From assembly GCA_037903475.1 (NCBI GenBank), contig JBAJFG010000650.1, positions 62,001-126,000 of the forward strand: a DNA stretch of 64,000 nucleotides, in the 5' to 3' direction. Position 1 is the stretch's first letter, and each line of letters begins with the position of its first letter. Both the position numbers and the translations under genes were made by a program. The notes below the pieces were generated by a model that saw only the letters and a program-made list of their open reading frames with translations, was not told the DNA's origin and made no database searches. This document shows, in pieces, positions 22,401 to 35,036 of the stretch. Source of the DNA: Ancylostoma caninum. Its lineage: Eukaryota > Nematoda > Chromadorea > Rhabditida > Ancylostomatidae.

Positions 22401-25400
22401 CCGCTGGATTTGAAATTTTGGCGGTCCTTTTTACTTTCCCTTCGGTGATTTCCCTTTTCCTCCCACTTCCCCTTCATTCCAGCTGTCACTACCACTGTTT
22501 AAGGAACAACGAAAGAAATGTCCAGCTTAGCAACTTCCACTTGTTCTTGGATTCAAGATCTACTTTGAACTTCCACACTGATCCACTAACATTGATTATT
22601 TCAGCCGATCTCTCGTCATCCACATGCCGCCAGCAAGCAGCTTTCGAACGATTCATTGGGTCTTCCATTGAAGGAGAGGTGAGTGTTTTGTAGTTGGTTC
22701 GTTTTGCGGAGAAATAGAGGAATAATTAAGAAAAATTACAGATAGTAGCGTCCGCACAAGGCGTCACAATCGCCGACTGCATCTCGTTGTGCTTCCAGAA
22801 CCTCAACTGTAAGAGTATCAATTATGACAGGTACGAAGTGCTGCCTTTTTTCTGCAGGTGCTAGGCGAGACATGTATAACTACAAGTGAAAATACAAACG
22901 ACACCAGTCATTTAAATACGTATAGCTTTTTTTTTGGAAATTTACGTGTGTTTTCGGACGAATTCGGGTAATATTTCGTAGAAGAATAGGCAAAATATGC
23001 TCGAAAGCGCACTGATTCTGCTCGATTTTTTTCACCTGAGTCACTGGCAAGATGGAGGCATCCTAATTGAGTTGAGGGTCATTCAAAGACTCGATTTTTG
23101 TGGATTTGTTTTCCTAACTATGTAGATTAACGTAGATTTTATGTAGACTTGTAGATTTTTATTCCTACGTAACTTGCTAACACATACAACACCTGAAACA
23201 CTTTTCAAAAGTACCGATAATTGGGTTCTAGTGTCCACTGTCTTCCTCACTTGCTCCTCCAAATACATCTGTAAACCCCCTTTCTTTTTTTCCCCCTAAA
23301 GTCCCTTCAGCTACTTTTTTCTGCGAAATAGGCTACGATTACGATGTAGTGATACTTCAGGTGGATCATAACTTATAATAACGAACTCAAGGGCAATTTA
23401 TACCAGATGCGTGCGTTAAACGTGCCTGCGCCTATATGATGAACGATAGGGCAAGTCGCATCGCTGAGACGGACGCGTTCACGGCATCACAGCTGCTGCA
23501 CCTTCTCTTCATTGGGGAAGTACATGCCGCATTGACCGGTTTCATGGAAAATCCTTCGCATATGAATGCGTGCGTCTGACGTACGCACCCTAGTATAATT
23601 TGTCATTTGTCACGCGTGTCTGTACCTGATTGGTCCGTGATAGAGATTTTGAGGCCGTATAAAAGGTATGTTGTAGTACATGCGCCACTCTGAAACGATG
23701 AATAGAGGCTATGGTGGATGGAAAGTGCAGAACAACGGTTCCAACACCGTGGTGGAAGTGCGCTAGTTTCCAATAAGCCACGATTCAGATGGATAAAATA
23801 ACACTTCCGGTATTAGCATGACTCAAAACCGCAGTCTATTAGATGAAATAAAAACAATTAAGCTTGTGAGAGAGTGGTTAGGTTCTGTAAAAATAGCAGT
23901 TATTCCCTCATACTTCCCGTTTCATAGAAACACGAGTGATGATTTATGATTTTGAGCACTCCTGCTATATCCAGACTATCCAAATTCATTCATACATTAC
24001 TGATTATTACTGGTATTCAGAACTGGCTCCACTTGCTTCATCTATGCTGTTGGTCGCAGTGACGCCAACGTTAAGGCGAACCCAGCTATGGACTACTATG
24101 AATTCAACTGTGGTACGTTTCCTGTTACTTCTCCTTATACATCCTTCTGTCTCTTTTCTCAACTAAATAGTTTTCTCTGTCTAGAGTCACAGTTTGGCGG
24201 TATGGCTCTATGCACCAATGAGGGTATTCGCTTCATCGTCAACACCAAGGAGCCATATACTGGCGCCATCTACGCTGCTGAGAGGTTCTCCACGTGTTCT
24301 CAGGTGAGATCTTCTAGGTTTCTTGAAGGAAGAAGTCGAAAATCGAAAAAAAATGCTTGAAAAACGACTTAAACGAAATTCCCAGCAAGTGATTACAGGT
24401 CGTGGAGAATGCTAAGCAGATCAGCATCACTTTCCCTCCCCCCACCGTGTCATCCGACTGCGGAACTGTTATCAGGGTAATAATTAGCCCTCTTTCTCCC
24501 AGAATCATCCAGTTCATGCGAATAAGAAATGAAATTCGGATTTCTAGGATGGAAAAATGGAAGCTCTCGTCGTCGTCTCTCTTGACGGTGTCCTCCCACA
24601 TCAGGTATGAGCACCGTTCGCGGCATTATCATTCCTGCCAAACATATCGGGATTCTTTCCAGGTAACTACCGAGTGGGACCGCTTCTACCGTGTCTCATG
24701 CGATGTCTCCATGGACAAGATGACCAAGGAGGGTTCCGTTGTGGTCACGACTATCTATGAGGCAAGGTACGTGAAGGATCGCATGGGTTTTTACTATTTC
24801 CTAGTTTTGAGCAAAATATAATAGTAAATTTTCAACTTGTGGGGTTTTCCTGTGCCACAGGAAACTTTCCCTCGCTATAACGCCTCTGAGCGGTGTGGAT
24901 AAATCCACAAGGATTGGTGGATTTGCTACCTCTAACGGCTACGGCTACGTTGAGCCTTGGGTCGTTCCATCATAGTTACCAAATGTAGTGAGACGAAAAT
25001 TGCAAATACTGGGAAAAGTCCAAAACTAAAAATGAGCGAAAATGAAAGGTATTGTTTTCATATTTCAGCTCACAAAATACTACTGTCTTGGAAGTAGCCA
25101 CGCCTCCTCCAGTCACTGCTGAGCTCAGCATTCTCAATCAGCTTGAAGAGCCCCTTCACAAGGTACATTTACTGATCATTCCTTTCGCGAAGGTTCATGG
25201 GCTTCATGGGCTCAGGTACATCTCTATAGGATTATATCAATGTTTACAACGGTCTGTCTGTTATATGTACACTAGACGGTATGCCCGGCTTCGCTCGGGT
25301 GTTCTACTACCCCGGCTATTTCACACTGATGGGAAAATCTTGCTACTACCGGTAAATCCATTAAAAATGCTCATCATTCCGGTGATCACGCTGACGGACC

Positions 25401-28400
25401 TGAATGACCCTCATTTAACCGACATATTGGCGAAAAATGAAATAGTGAAGTTATCTGGATAATAACTTTATGGAAGAAGCATGCCGTATTTGCGATCAGC
25501 ATCTTTGAGAACCTCAGTAAATGTGCTCTTACTCGTCCCTGAGAAGTAGCGGAAAAAGTCAAAAACTTGATTAAAGATCCGATAAAACCAAGAACTCGAC
25601 TTTCCATGCATAGTGGTTGTTATAATTGTGTTCAGCACACTCGAAAACCCCAGTCTGCATGTCCTTACCGATCTCCGAGCGAAAGTTGTAAAAATCGATA
25701 AAATCAACAAATCGATACCGTCATTGGAAAAGGTTGTCATTCGTGTTCAGCACATTCGAAAATCCCAGTGGGCATGTCCTCACCGATCCCCGAGCAAAAG
25801 TTGTAAAAATCGATAAAATCAATAAATCGATACCGTCATTGGAAAAGGTTGTCATATTCGTGTTCAGCGCATTCGAAAATCCCAGTGGGCATGTCCTCAC
25901 CAATCCCCGAGCGAAAGTTGTGAAAATCGATAAAATCAATAAATCGATACCGTCATTGAAAGCGGTTGTCATATTTATGTTCAGCACATTCGAAAACCCC
26001 AGTGGGCATGTCCTCACCGACCCCCGAGCGAAAGTTGTAAAAATCGATAAAATCAATAATTCGATACCGCCATGCAAAACGGTTGTTATAGTTGTGTTCA
26101 GCACACTCGAAAACCCCGGTCGGCATGTCCTCACCGATCTCCGAGCAAAAGTTGCGAAAAGTCGATAAAATCAATAAATCGATACCATCATTGAAAAAGG
26201 TTGTCATATTCGTGTTCAGCACATTCGAAAACCCCAGTGGGCATGTCCTCACCGATCCCCGAGCAAAGGTTGTAAAAAATCGATAAAATCAATAAATCGA
26301 TACTGCCATGCAAAACGGTTGTCATAATCGTTTTCAGCATATTAAAGAACCCTAGTAGACATGTCCTCATCGACCCCTGGACAAAAATAGTGAAAAATCG
26401 ATAAAATCGATATAATCGATAAACCAATCGATAATCCCAGGTGCAAAGTAGCCTATAACCTCCGCCGGCCAGTGGAGAGTCTACCTGAAAAATTTGGTCC
26501 GGATCGGTTCATCCTCCGCGATTTCTATAAGGAACATACACACAAACACACACACACACACAAACTTTCACTTTTATATATACAGATATGCTGTTATATG
26601 TACATATACCGGTCAATTATTTTTGCATCACAGAAGACTGCTGATCTGGTCTGCCGCCACGCATAGCCTTCGAGACGCGGCAGGCTAGCTAGGCGCTATG
26701 GTTTCCGAGCATTGCCGCTTTTATATTTTGCTTATGTTTTCCACTGTTTTCCCCTTGTGTCTTCGTTTTCATTCCAGAGAAGACAAACAAAAATGCAAAA
26801 ATTGTGTGCCTGCCTGACCCTGTAGGGGTTCGGTTGCTGCGAACTAGATGGGCGGCCTTCTGTGATGCAGAAATGACTGACCGGCACTGTACACATAGTA
26901 TACAGTAAATGAATACATGGGATTAAACCAGAATCCTTTCAAGAAGGTACACCCCGTCAAAAATGTGCGTTTGTTGTTCTCCAGGCATGAATAAATGTGG
27001 TTGTGGAGCGTTGAATTGCAGGGGACGGTGGACCCAGCTTCTGGATTGGTCGACTCTTGTGATTGGCCAATCGGAGAGCTCGGTCGCTCAGCCTCTTCTA
27101 GTTTCAATGCTTTTCAATACCATACGCGTGAATGTTACTCCTCTCTATAGTTGATGTATCTATTCATGCTTTCATAGGCGCACCATCAGAAGACAAGCAA
27201 AAACGGAAAACTAGTGGATTGCATGAAACTTGAATGTTGAACTGTGACCCACTTGGTTATTGTAACATTAAAATAACAGTAAAACGAAACCAAAAAAGAA
27301 GAAGTTGCTAATAGGAGCTCACTTGGACTCGATCGAGAGAGCAGAAAATTTAGAACTGACTCATTTCGGTTTTTATGGAACCTCACTTAGGCCTCCATCG
27401 GAGATCCACTCATGTTGGTGATCACCTCCGAGCAAGCAGGACCGCACAACATGATGATTACCGAATGCACTGCCACCAGAGTTGGAGGCTTTGGAGACAG
27501 CGTACCTTTCACACTGATTGAAAATGGGTAAATATTGAGACATCTTTGAAATAGGTCCGTTGAACCATCACAAAATCTGCTATTTTTCCAGATGCCCACG
27601 ATACCCTGCGTTGGTTGGACCAGTGGAGCAGGACTTTGACAAGAATCGGCTGAAGAGTGACCTTCGAGCGTTCCGACTCGATGGCTCCTATGATGTGCAG
27701 ATCATCTGCTCAATTATGTTCTGTGCAGGACCCAATGGTTGCCCAGTGGTTAGTTTGGTAGTGAAAATATTTTTCGACAATTTTCACAAGGATTTTGCTG
27801 AATCACCTTCTACTTCGGCTTACCTCATTTGACGTGCATGTATAACCACTTATCTACAATTTTGAGATTTTGGTTTTCTCCTTTCCAACCAGAACTATAC
27901 ATACATACATACATACATACATACATACATACCATACATACATACATACATACATACATACATACATACATACATACATACATACATACATACATACATA
28001 CATACATACATACATACATACATACATACATACATACATACATACATACATACATACATACATACATACATACATACATACATACATACATACATACATA
28101 CATACATACATACATACATACATACATACATACATACATACATACATACATACATACATACATACATACATACATACATACATACATACATACATACATA
28201 CATACATACATACATACATACATACATACATACATACATACATACATACATACATACATACATACATACATACATACATACATACATACATACATACATA
28301 CATACATACATACATACATACATACATACATACATACATACATACATACATACATACATACATACATACATACATACATACATACATACATACATACATA

Positions 28401-31400
28401 CATACATACATACATACATACATACATACATACATACATACATACATACATACATACATACATACATACATACATACATACATACATACATACATACATA
28501 CATACATACATACATACATACATACATACATACATACATACATACATACATACATACATACATACATACATACATACATACATACATACATACATACATA
28601 CATACATACATACATACATACATACATACATACATACATACATACATACATACATACATACATACATACATACATACATACATACATACATACATACATA
28701 CATACATACATACATACATACATACATACATACATACATACATACATACATACATACATACATACATACATACATACATACATACATACATACATACATA
28801 CATACATACATACATACATACATACATACATACATACATACATACATACATACATACATACATACATACATACATACATACATACATACATACATACATA
28901 CATACATACATACATACATACATACATACATACATACATACATACATACATACATACATACATACATACATACATACATACATACATACATACATACATA
29001 CATACATACATACATACATACATACATACATACATACATACATACATACATACATACATACATACATACATACATACATACATACATACATACATACATA
29101 CATACATACATACATACATACATACATACATACATACATACATACATACATACATACATACATACATACATACATACATACATACATACATACATACATA
29201 CATACATACATACATACATACATACATACATACATACATACATACATACATACATACATACATACATACATACATACATACATACATACATACATACATA
29301 CATACATACATACATACATACATACATACATACATACATACATACATACATACATACATACATACATACATACATACATACATACATACATACATACATA
29401 CATACATACATACATACATACATACATACATACATACATACATACATACATACATACATACATACATACATACATACATACATACATACATACATACATA
29501 CATACATACATACATACATACATACATACATACATACATACATACATACATACATACATACATACATACATACATACATACATACATACATACATACATA
29601 CATACATACATACATACATACATACATACATACATACATACATACATACATACATACATACATACATACATACATACATACATACATACATACATACATA
29701 CATACATACATACATACATACATACACACACATACATCCATACATACACACATTTTAGCCAAATATCCACAAAAATCCCCAAAAAATCCAAGATTTTTCG
29801 AATTTTTGGCAATTTTAAGCAATTTTAGCCAGAATTTCCACCAAAATCATACATACATACACACATACATACACACATGCATACATACAACACACATACA
29901 CACATACATACACACATACATCCACATACATCAGCTTGAAATCCCACAAAATCCCCAAAAATCCCAAAAATTCCGATTTTTTTCGATTTTTGTCCGATTT
30001 TTCCCCACCTTTCAGGAATTTTAGCCAGATTTCCCCTCAAATCCTCATACATACATACATACACCCATACATACACACATGCATTCATAAAGCATACATA
30101 CATACACACATTCATACATAGATACATAGATTTTAGAGAGAAATCGCTGAAAAACGCGATTTTTGAAAAGTGAGACCTAAACCACGCCCCCTTTTGTGCC
30201 GATTTGGCCCGATTTTTGGCATTTTGAATTCTCTCACATACATACATACATACACCCATACATACATCCCAGACCCCGAAATTACGAATTTTCTCGAAAA
30301 AATCCGAAAATCCGAAAAATCCGATTTTCTCATTTTTGGTGGATCCCGACTGGAATTCTTTTACACATCAACACTCCCCCCAACATCTACTACATACATA
30401 CATACACCCATACATACATACATTCATACAGACATACTACGGATTTTTAAACGTTTCACGGATTTGTAGCTAAGCCACGCCCACTTCTTATCCGATTTTC
30501 TTGGTTTTATGCTCATTTGAAAGAGCATCCAAAACTCTATCAAAACATACATACGTACCTACCATTGAGTGTTTTTGAAGATTTGTAGCTATGCCACGCC
30601 CCTTTGGACGAGCTACACCGACGGCTATGTGACCACTCGATAGAGCTCAATGAGACGAACACATACATATATACATATATGCCATCATATCCACATACAG
30701 CCGAGATACAGCCTTCACCCCCCATTTTGTGCAATTACACACAACTTGCAGTTCTACACTACAAACGACGCCTAATATTTTTAAAAAATTCTCCATAAAA
30801 AACTATGTACATACCAGTGGCGGACGCAGGGGGGGGGGCGCGCGCCCCCCCCCCGAGAATGGGTCGCCAAATTTTCGAAATTACTTTACAATACAAATAA
30901 AAATCTTGTGTTAGTTTATTTTTAATTGTTTATTTTTATTATTATTTTTAATATATTTTTTATTTATTGTTTATTATTATAATTAATATTATTATTAATT
31001 CTATTTTCCGTCTGGGTCCCCAAAACGGCGGAGACCCCACTTTTCTTCCCACGCCCCCCCTCCCGCCCACTTTCTGCGTCCGCCACTGGTACATACGTAT
31101 ATAGATGTATATATGTATGTATGTATAAGCATTTTTCCCGGTTTTTACGGATTTTTCTCGGTTTTTTAATTTTCGTGCCGGGACCCACACGTTATCCAGG
31201 GACGGGACCTGGACACCTCGATCCAGAATTTTATGCTGAATCTAATGGAAAAAGTCCCACTGCTCTAGCTCTTCATAGAAGAGCGCTAATCTAGAAGCTG
31301 GAAGTAAATTTTGAGTTTTCGTGGCGGGACCCACACGTTATCCAAGATCCAGACCTTGATAATTCGATTGGGAATTCGATGCCGAATCCAATGGTGAGGG

Positions 31401-33322
31401 TCTCGTTGCTGTAGCTTTTCATTGAAGAGCGCTAATCTAGGAACCTAAAGTATTTTTTCGATTTTCGTGGCGGGACCCGCAACCCCCTGGCGACCGCATA
31501 CCCCCACATCAGTAGCCCCGGCCCTGCCCTATCTTTTCCCCCTGCTCCCCCCGCGCCAGCGCTTCTCCCCGAGGCTCTAGTCATATAGCATCTGGAGATA
31601 GTGCATTAACGGAGGAACGGCCTACGACGCACCGAAATTTCCCCCAAGAACCTGCCACCAGGCGGGTTGGGAGGTGGAGGACGGAGGTGGGAAAAAACCA
31701 GAACTATGCAGAAATTTTGCCGGATTTTTAGTCCGGCAGCTTTGGTTGAGTTTCAACCGATTTTTGCATGGCTCTCCTCAGTGATCCCAGCCGCGGCAGC
31801 CGGCTGGATCCCGAGGATAACCATGGATTTCGGGCCGTTAGGCCCGGAATCCGCGGCTGTCACTGGTTTAATTACCCAAGTTTGAGGTACCTACATACAC
31901 GTATACACAGATACATACATAGATACACGCATACATTCATACATAGACACATACAAACATACATACAAACATACATACAGGGCAGACAACTCGTCCGCAC
32001 CCATCAGACGCTCCGCCCCCTCGACCAGACGCTCCGCCCACTCGCCGAATAGCCCGATTTGCCGGGATTTTCACGGTTTTTTCGGTTTTGCTCGGTTCTC
32101 CTCGGATTTCCCGAGCATCTGCTCAGCCGCCAGCCCCCGCGAGACACCAGACATACATACATACATACATACATACATACATACATACATACATACATAC
32201 ATACATACATACATACATACATACATACATACATACATACATACATACATACATACATACATACATACATACATACATACATACATACATACATACATAC
32301 ATTCCTTGTACGAACCTCGGGAAGTCCAACAAAAACCCACATCTGTGGATGAACAGGCGGTGAACTCATACCCCACTTACGAAATCATGTCCTGAATTTT
32401 CTTTTCGGCAGCATTTCAGTATTCCTAACGCCGTTATAAACGACAATGAATATAGCCTCTTGCGCCACGTTTGCCCAGCGACACCGATTTTGATACGTAT
32501 TGATTTCCGGCGCGCTTGCATGGGCGGCGAAAAGTCCTATATAATCGATAATTATCTAAACCGATATGGCATCAGCGGCAGTGACATGGAGTGCTACGCT
32601 ACATACTGACCAATAGATCATGATTTATTATTTTGGGGAAAGAGAGAAAAAAGAAAAGCTCTAGTTTCTGTTTCGTGTCGTGCTGTTCTATTGAAATTAG
32701 CCTAAAAGGATAGGACTTGTCTCAGTGGTCGTCAGTAAAAGAAAGCCCTGTTCAAGAAGTGGGAAATCACTAGCCACTCCATAATGATGTTAAACTTGGT
32801 TGGGATATGGAGAATAAAGCAAGAACAAAGGGAAAAAGAATAAAACTATGAAAGTTTGATAACTAAACCAGTATACTATACGAAGTAGAACTTCTCGTTT
32901 CAGTCGAATTGCCTTGACTCCGGAACTAATGAGTTGTTCATGTCACACGGACGAAAGAAGCGTTCAACACCAACCACCGAGGGTCAGACCGAAGAGACAC
33001 TCTCGGCTATCATTCGAGTTCTTGCTAAGGGAGAGGAGGAAGAGCTGCAGTCAAGCAACCAAACATCTCATAGGTAGGTCTCAATGCCAGAGGAGGACAG
33101 TGACGTCATGGCTCTTGCCTCCTTTCTGGCGTGGATTCTGGATAGCATCCCAATCCAATTCATTCCAGCGTGCACCACCTCGGCGACCTGGTCTGCATGT
33201 CGGAGACGTGGTTCGTCTCCTCTGTAGTCTCCGTATCCGTCCTCTGCTTGCTACTCTCCGCCCTCATCGTCGTCTGGGGCTGCCACTCACTCAACACAGC
33301 TAAATCTAAGCTGCCAATGTAA
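16450..33322 (+). CDS. noah-1: NOAH-1-like cuticle/apical matrix protein: signal peptide, PAN modules, ZP domain, membrane segment
   Basis: Nineteen exons join in frame with GT-AG introns: 16450-16591, 18038-18172, 18252-18412, 19194-19309, 19406-19473, 19566-19716, 19784-19905, 22605-22678, 22742-22830, 24021-24112, 24185-24303, 24399-24476, 24548-24604, 24663-24766, 25069-25162, 27391-27527, 27592-27748, 32904-33073, 33169-33322. The sum is 2220 nt, 739 residues. A signal peptide (1-17) is followed by about four Cys-rich PAN/apple modules to about 385 (CAQYCRNN, CLSACLKEKEFVC, CLQKCLDSLNTFC, CISLCFQNLNC), a ZP domain about 388-640 (ALCTNEGIRF, SDCGTVI, CSIMFCAGPNGCP), a furin site RKKR at 649-652, and a membrane segment about 703-725. 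NOAH-1 is a NompA-related apical extracellular matrix protein of C. elegans epidermis, required for embryo elongation; the role here is inferred from this. The last intron is 5.2 kb and repeat-filled. ATGTAAG at the stop could also be a donor, so the C-terminus is slightly uncertain. Confidence 0.9.
19510..19578 (+). repeat. Short tandem duplication across the noah-1 exon 6 acceptor
   Basis: Bases 19510-19540 and 19549-19578 are near copies (aaatccgcgattta...tcaaaacygctg). The second holds the used acceptor and first codons of exon 6. In the first, the AG is changed to CG, which removes the decoy acceptor. Confidence 0.75.
20123..20205. repeat. Imperfect inverted repeat in noah-1 intron 7
   Basis: 20123-20150 (aggtgttacctggggtgaac...) pairs with 20178-20205 at roughly 22 of 26 positions, with a 27-base loop. 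It is probably part of a decayed fold-back element. Confidence 0.45.
21115..21300. repeat. Inverted-repeat MITE-like element in noah-1 intron 7
   Basis: The left arm about 21115-21190 (gtgaaggccaatcgttattg...) is imperfectly complementary to the right arm 21229-21299 (...ggtacaattacgattaatct). It has a compact symmetrical structure and no coding content. Confidence 0.5.
25271..26585 (-). mobile_element. Helentron-like (HINE-type) non-autonomous element with tandem repeats, copy 1
   Basis: Read on the - strand it starts with tatatataaaagtgaaagtt-like sequence and a GT-rich run (26585 downward). It continues with 6-7 tandem units of about 117 bp rich in ATCGATAAAATCAATAAATC (about 25690-26420), and ends with a cccgagcgaagccggg hairpin (25284-25299) and CTAGT at 25271. 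These end features match Helentron/HINE elements. It lies in noah-1 intron 15, opposite to the gene. The same element occurs at 58260-59098. Confidence 0.75.
26609..26884. repeat. Inverted-repeat element abutting the Helentron copy
   Basis: About 44 bases at each end are inverted copies (left ccggtcaattatttttgcat..., right reverse complement with a few changes). It has no coding content and lies in noah-1 intron 15. Confidence 0.55.
27897..29725. repeat. Very long (TACA)n tetranucleotide microsatellite in noah-1 intron 17
   Basis: About 1.83 kb of catacatacata. One interruption is seen at about 27930 (cataccatac); after that roughly 1790 bases are pure, near 450 units, before decaying into cacaca. 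It has no stops in several frames on both strands, so long apparent ORFs here are artefacts of the repeat. Confidence 0.98.
29726..30560. repeat. Alternating short TACA tracts and 'aaatcc...gatttttc' spacers
   Basis: Short blocks of catacata with cacaca variants (about 29848-29935, 30045-30130, 30235-30270, 30392-30440) alternate with spacers made of near-repeated words such as ccaaaaatccgatttttc and ttttagccag. It appears to be a higher-order repeat grown from the adjacent array. It lies in noah-1 intron 17. Confidence 0.6.
30815..31088 (+). mobile_element. hAT-type MITE, copy A
   Basis: Terminal inverted repeats are CAGTGGCGGACGCAG ... CTGCGTCCGCCACTG. An 8-bp target duplication, GTACATAC, lies at 30807-30814 and 31089-31096. 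It is 274 bp, AT-rich inside with a G/C run near one end, and has no coding capacity. Eight-base duplication and CAGTGGCGG ends indicate the hAT superfamily. It is inserted into a TACA-rich part of noah-1 intron 17. Confidence 0.9.
31168..31480 (+). repeat. Tandem repeat of about 145 bp, two full units and a start of a third
   Basis: Units begin with ttttcgtgccgggacccac at about 31168, 31317 and 31462. They share the inner words ccaatggtgagg/ctaatggaaaaa and agagcgctaatcta. Function unknown. Confidence 0.65.
32151..32302. repeat. (TACA)n microsatellite
   Basis: About 150 pure bases of the same tetranucleotide as at 27897-29725, also in noah-1 intron 17. A looser TACA-rich stretch lies at 31890-31980. 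Confidence 0.95.
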
Positions 33323-34406
33323 GATGTTTTCTATTAGGTAAACAAAATAATATGGTGCCAGTACTGTGCAATTTTTGCGCAAACTCAACTGTCTTTCGTT
33401 GTGTGCATTCGTTTAGGCCATGGACCAAAAGTGTTATTAATATTGCGAATTTCGCAGATCTTCCTTATTCTTTGTCGTGTTATCCACTTATTAAAGTGGT
33501 GTCCTTTTCGAAATTCATTCCATTCAGTGTATCGAGACTTTATCATTCACAAAGCGTGTTGCTGTTTTCTCAACATTCCTTTTTTCACGAATTCAGTTAT
33601 TGTTGTTGATGCTTTCATATGTAGATTTATGACTATAAAGCATAACTGTCTCACATGTACAGTGTGATTTCAAAGAACAACAAAATGTAAGTACGGCAGC
33701 TCGCTACAACCATTCGGTTTTGAGATGTGTCTGTGTAAAAGTTAAAGGCAGCACTCACGGAGATGTTCGTCATGGAAATTGCGCGATGCTCCGGCGTTTA
33801 AGAGACATACGTAGAAATCATATGTGATAATGAAATAGCCCCACACGCGCAAGAGATCCATAAGAACAGGCTGCTCTCTTCCATGCGCTGGATTAGGCGC
33901 TCCTTCAAGTCCATGGGTCCCGACACGCGGATGTCAGGCGCGCTCGTGCGAAAGTGACCGAGACGGGTGAGTCTGCGGCACCGTAGTGGCGAGTAAGTGA
34001 CAACTCTTGGTGTTCTGCTGTTTTGATTCTTTAGCGACCGTCTACACATAAACGACTTAATAAGTGATGTTTTCCATAAGTGCTGCCTTCGAAGAAACGG
34101 ATTGCGTCTTTATTATGCTTGCTATTGGCATTGCTTACAGCAAGATTTATTCGAATTTTCAAACGTTTTCACAGATAACCGTGGGCGAACAAAGCTGCAT
34201 CATTTATCAAAAGAGTCAACTTGAAGGTCTCCATTGATTATGACGTACCGGGAAGAAATGTGCTACTCTTATAGTAAAATTATACTGCTCCCATCGCCCA
34301 TAACTTGATCTAGGTAGGTCCACACGATTTCTTTGTTGGTATCAATTTGTGTCATCAATGTGTGATTTAGCTAAACAAGATATAGAAAGCTCGACAACTA
34401 TACAAA
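33323..34406. other. Intergenic with one MITE-like element (about 33748-34091)
   Basis: aaaggcagcactcacgga at 33748-33765 and tccataagtgctgcctt at 34075-34091 are inverted, bounding about 345 bp without coding content. A similar end (ttaaaggcagtgtctcacg) occurs near 54236. Nothing else was recognised. Confidence 0.45.
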
Positions 34407-34408
34407 TT

Positions 34409-34762
34409 TGTAGGGCAGCCAAGTGATGGGGTGGACGACTGGGAATCACAGATTTATTCCCGCACACGGTAGATAATACAGACGAGTACAATATACATTC
34501 GGGCGCCCCTTTTATGCACCCAGAAATGGGCGGGGTTGACCCGATAAGGAACTGCTGTGGCTAAAGTGCCAATGGATATAACGATACAAAGGGGTGCCGC
34601 GCTAAGGGTCGACCCCGACTGCTCAATTGTCACTCTAAGTTGAGTGATTAGATACCTGAGTACAACTTCTGGCAAGAAATAGCTCATGGGTAAATACACA
34701 ATTGATCTTTGATTCTAAAAGTTATAAGGAATACATGGTTGATGATCTATAAATCATCAACA
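34409..34762 (-). repeat. 3' LTR of the second BEL element
   Basis: It starts TGTTGATGATTT on the - strand and ends ...GCCCTACA. Its sequence is identical to the LTR at 38906-39259 except one base. Confidence 0.93.
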
Positions 34763-35036
34763 CTCCGGGCCAACGAGGAAAAATTGTCAGGATGACAATG
34801 ACAATAAACGATGAGGAATGCACAGTCAACGGTACTGATATGAAGCAAACAAGGTTTGGGGTTACACATACGAAAATTCTTCAAACATCAGGTGAATAGA
34901 ATCAATTCAGAGAATCACAAGTTCGCAAATAATACTCTCACAAGCACACGTAAAATATAACAAATACAGCTAATGTACTAATGACCAGACAACACTAACC
35001 TAACAATGAAGCGATAACAGCAGATGATTACAAATC

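Noticed and set aside
25052..25462. 136-codon + frame after a noah-1 exon
   Set aside because: Only its first part (25069-25162) is exon 15; the rest is intron and Helentron end read through.
25721..26286. Frames of 100-144 codons with a repeating protein motif
   Set aside because: They follow the 117-bp tandem unit of the Helentron-like element and occur on both strands; not a repeat protein gene.
27825..30024. Open frames of 600-730 codons on both strands over the TACA array
   Set aside because: The tetranucleotide has no stop codon in these frames, so the frames are a property of the repeat. No protein-like sequence outside the repeat supports them.
27825..32302. CRISPR-like array
   Set aside because: Direct repeats are a simple tetranucleotide without spacers in a eukaryotic intron; no cas genes.
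32004..32376. Frames of about 100 codons over the second TACA array
   Set aside because: Same reason: repeat-generated YIHT/MYVC periodicity.
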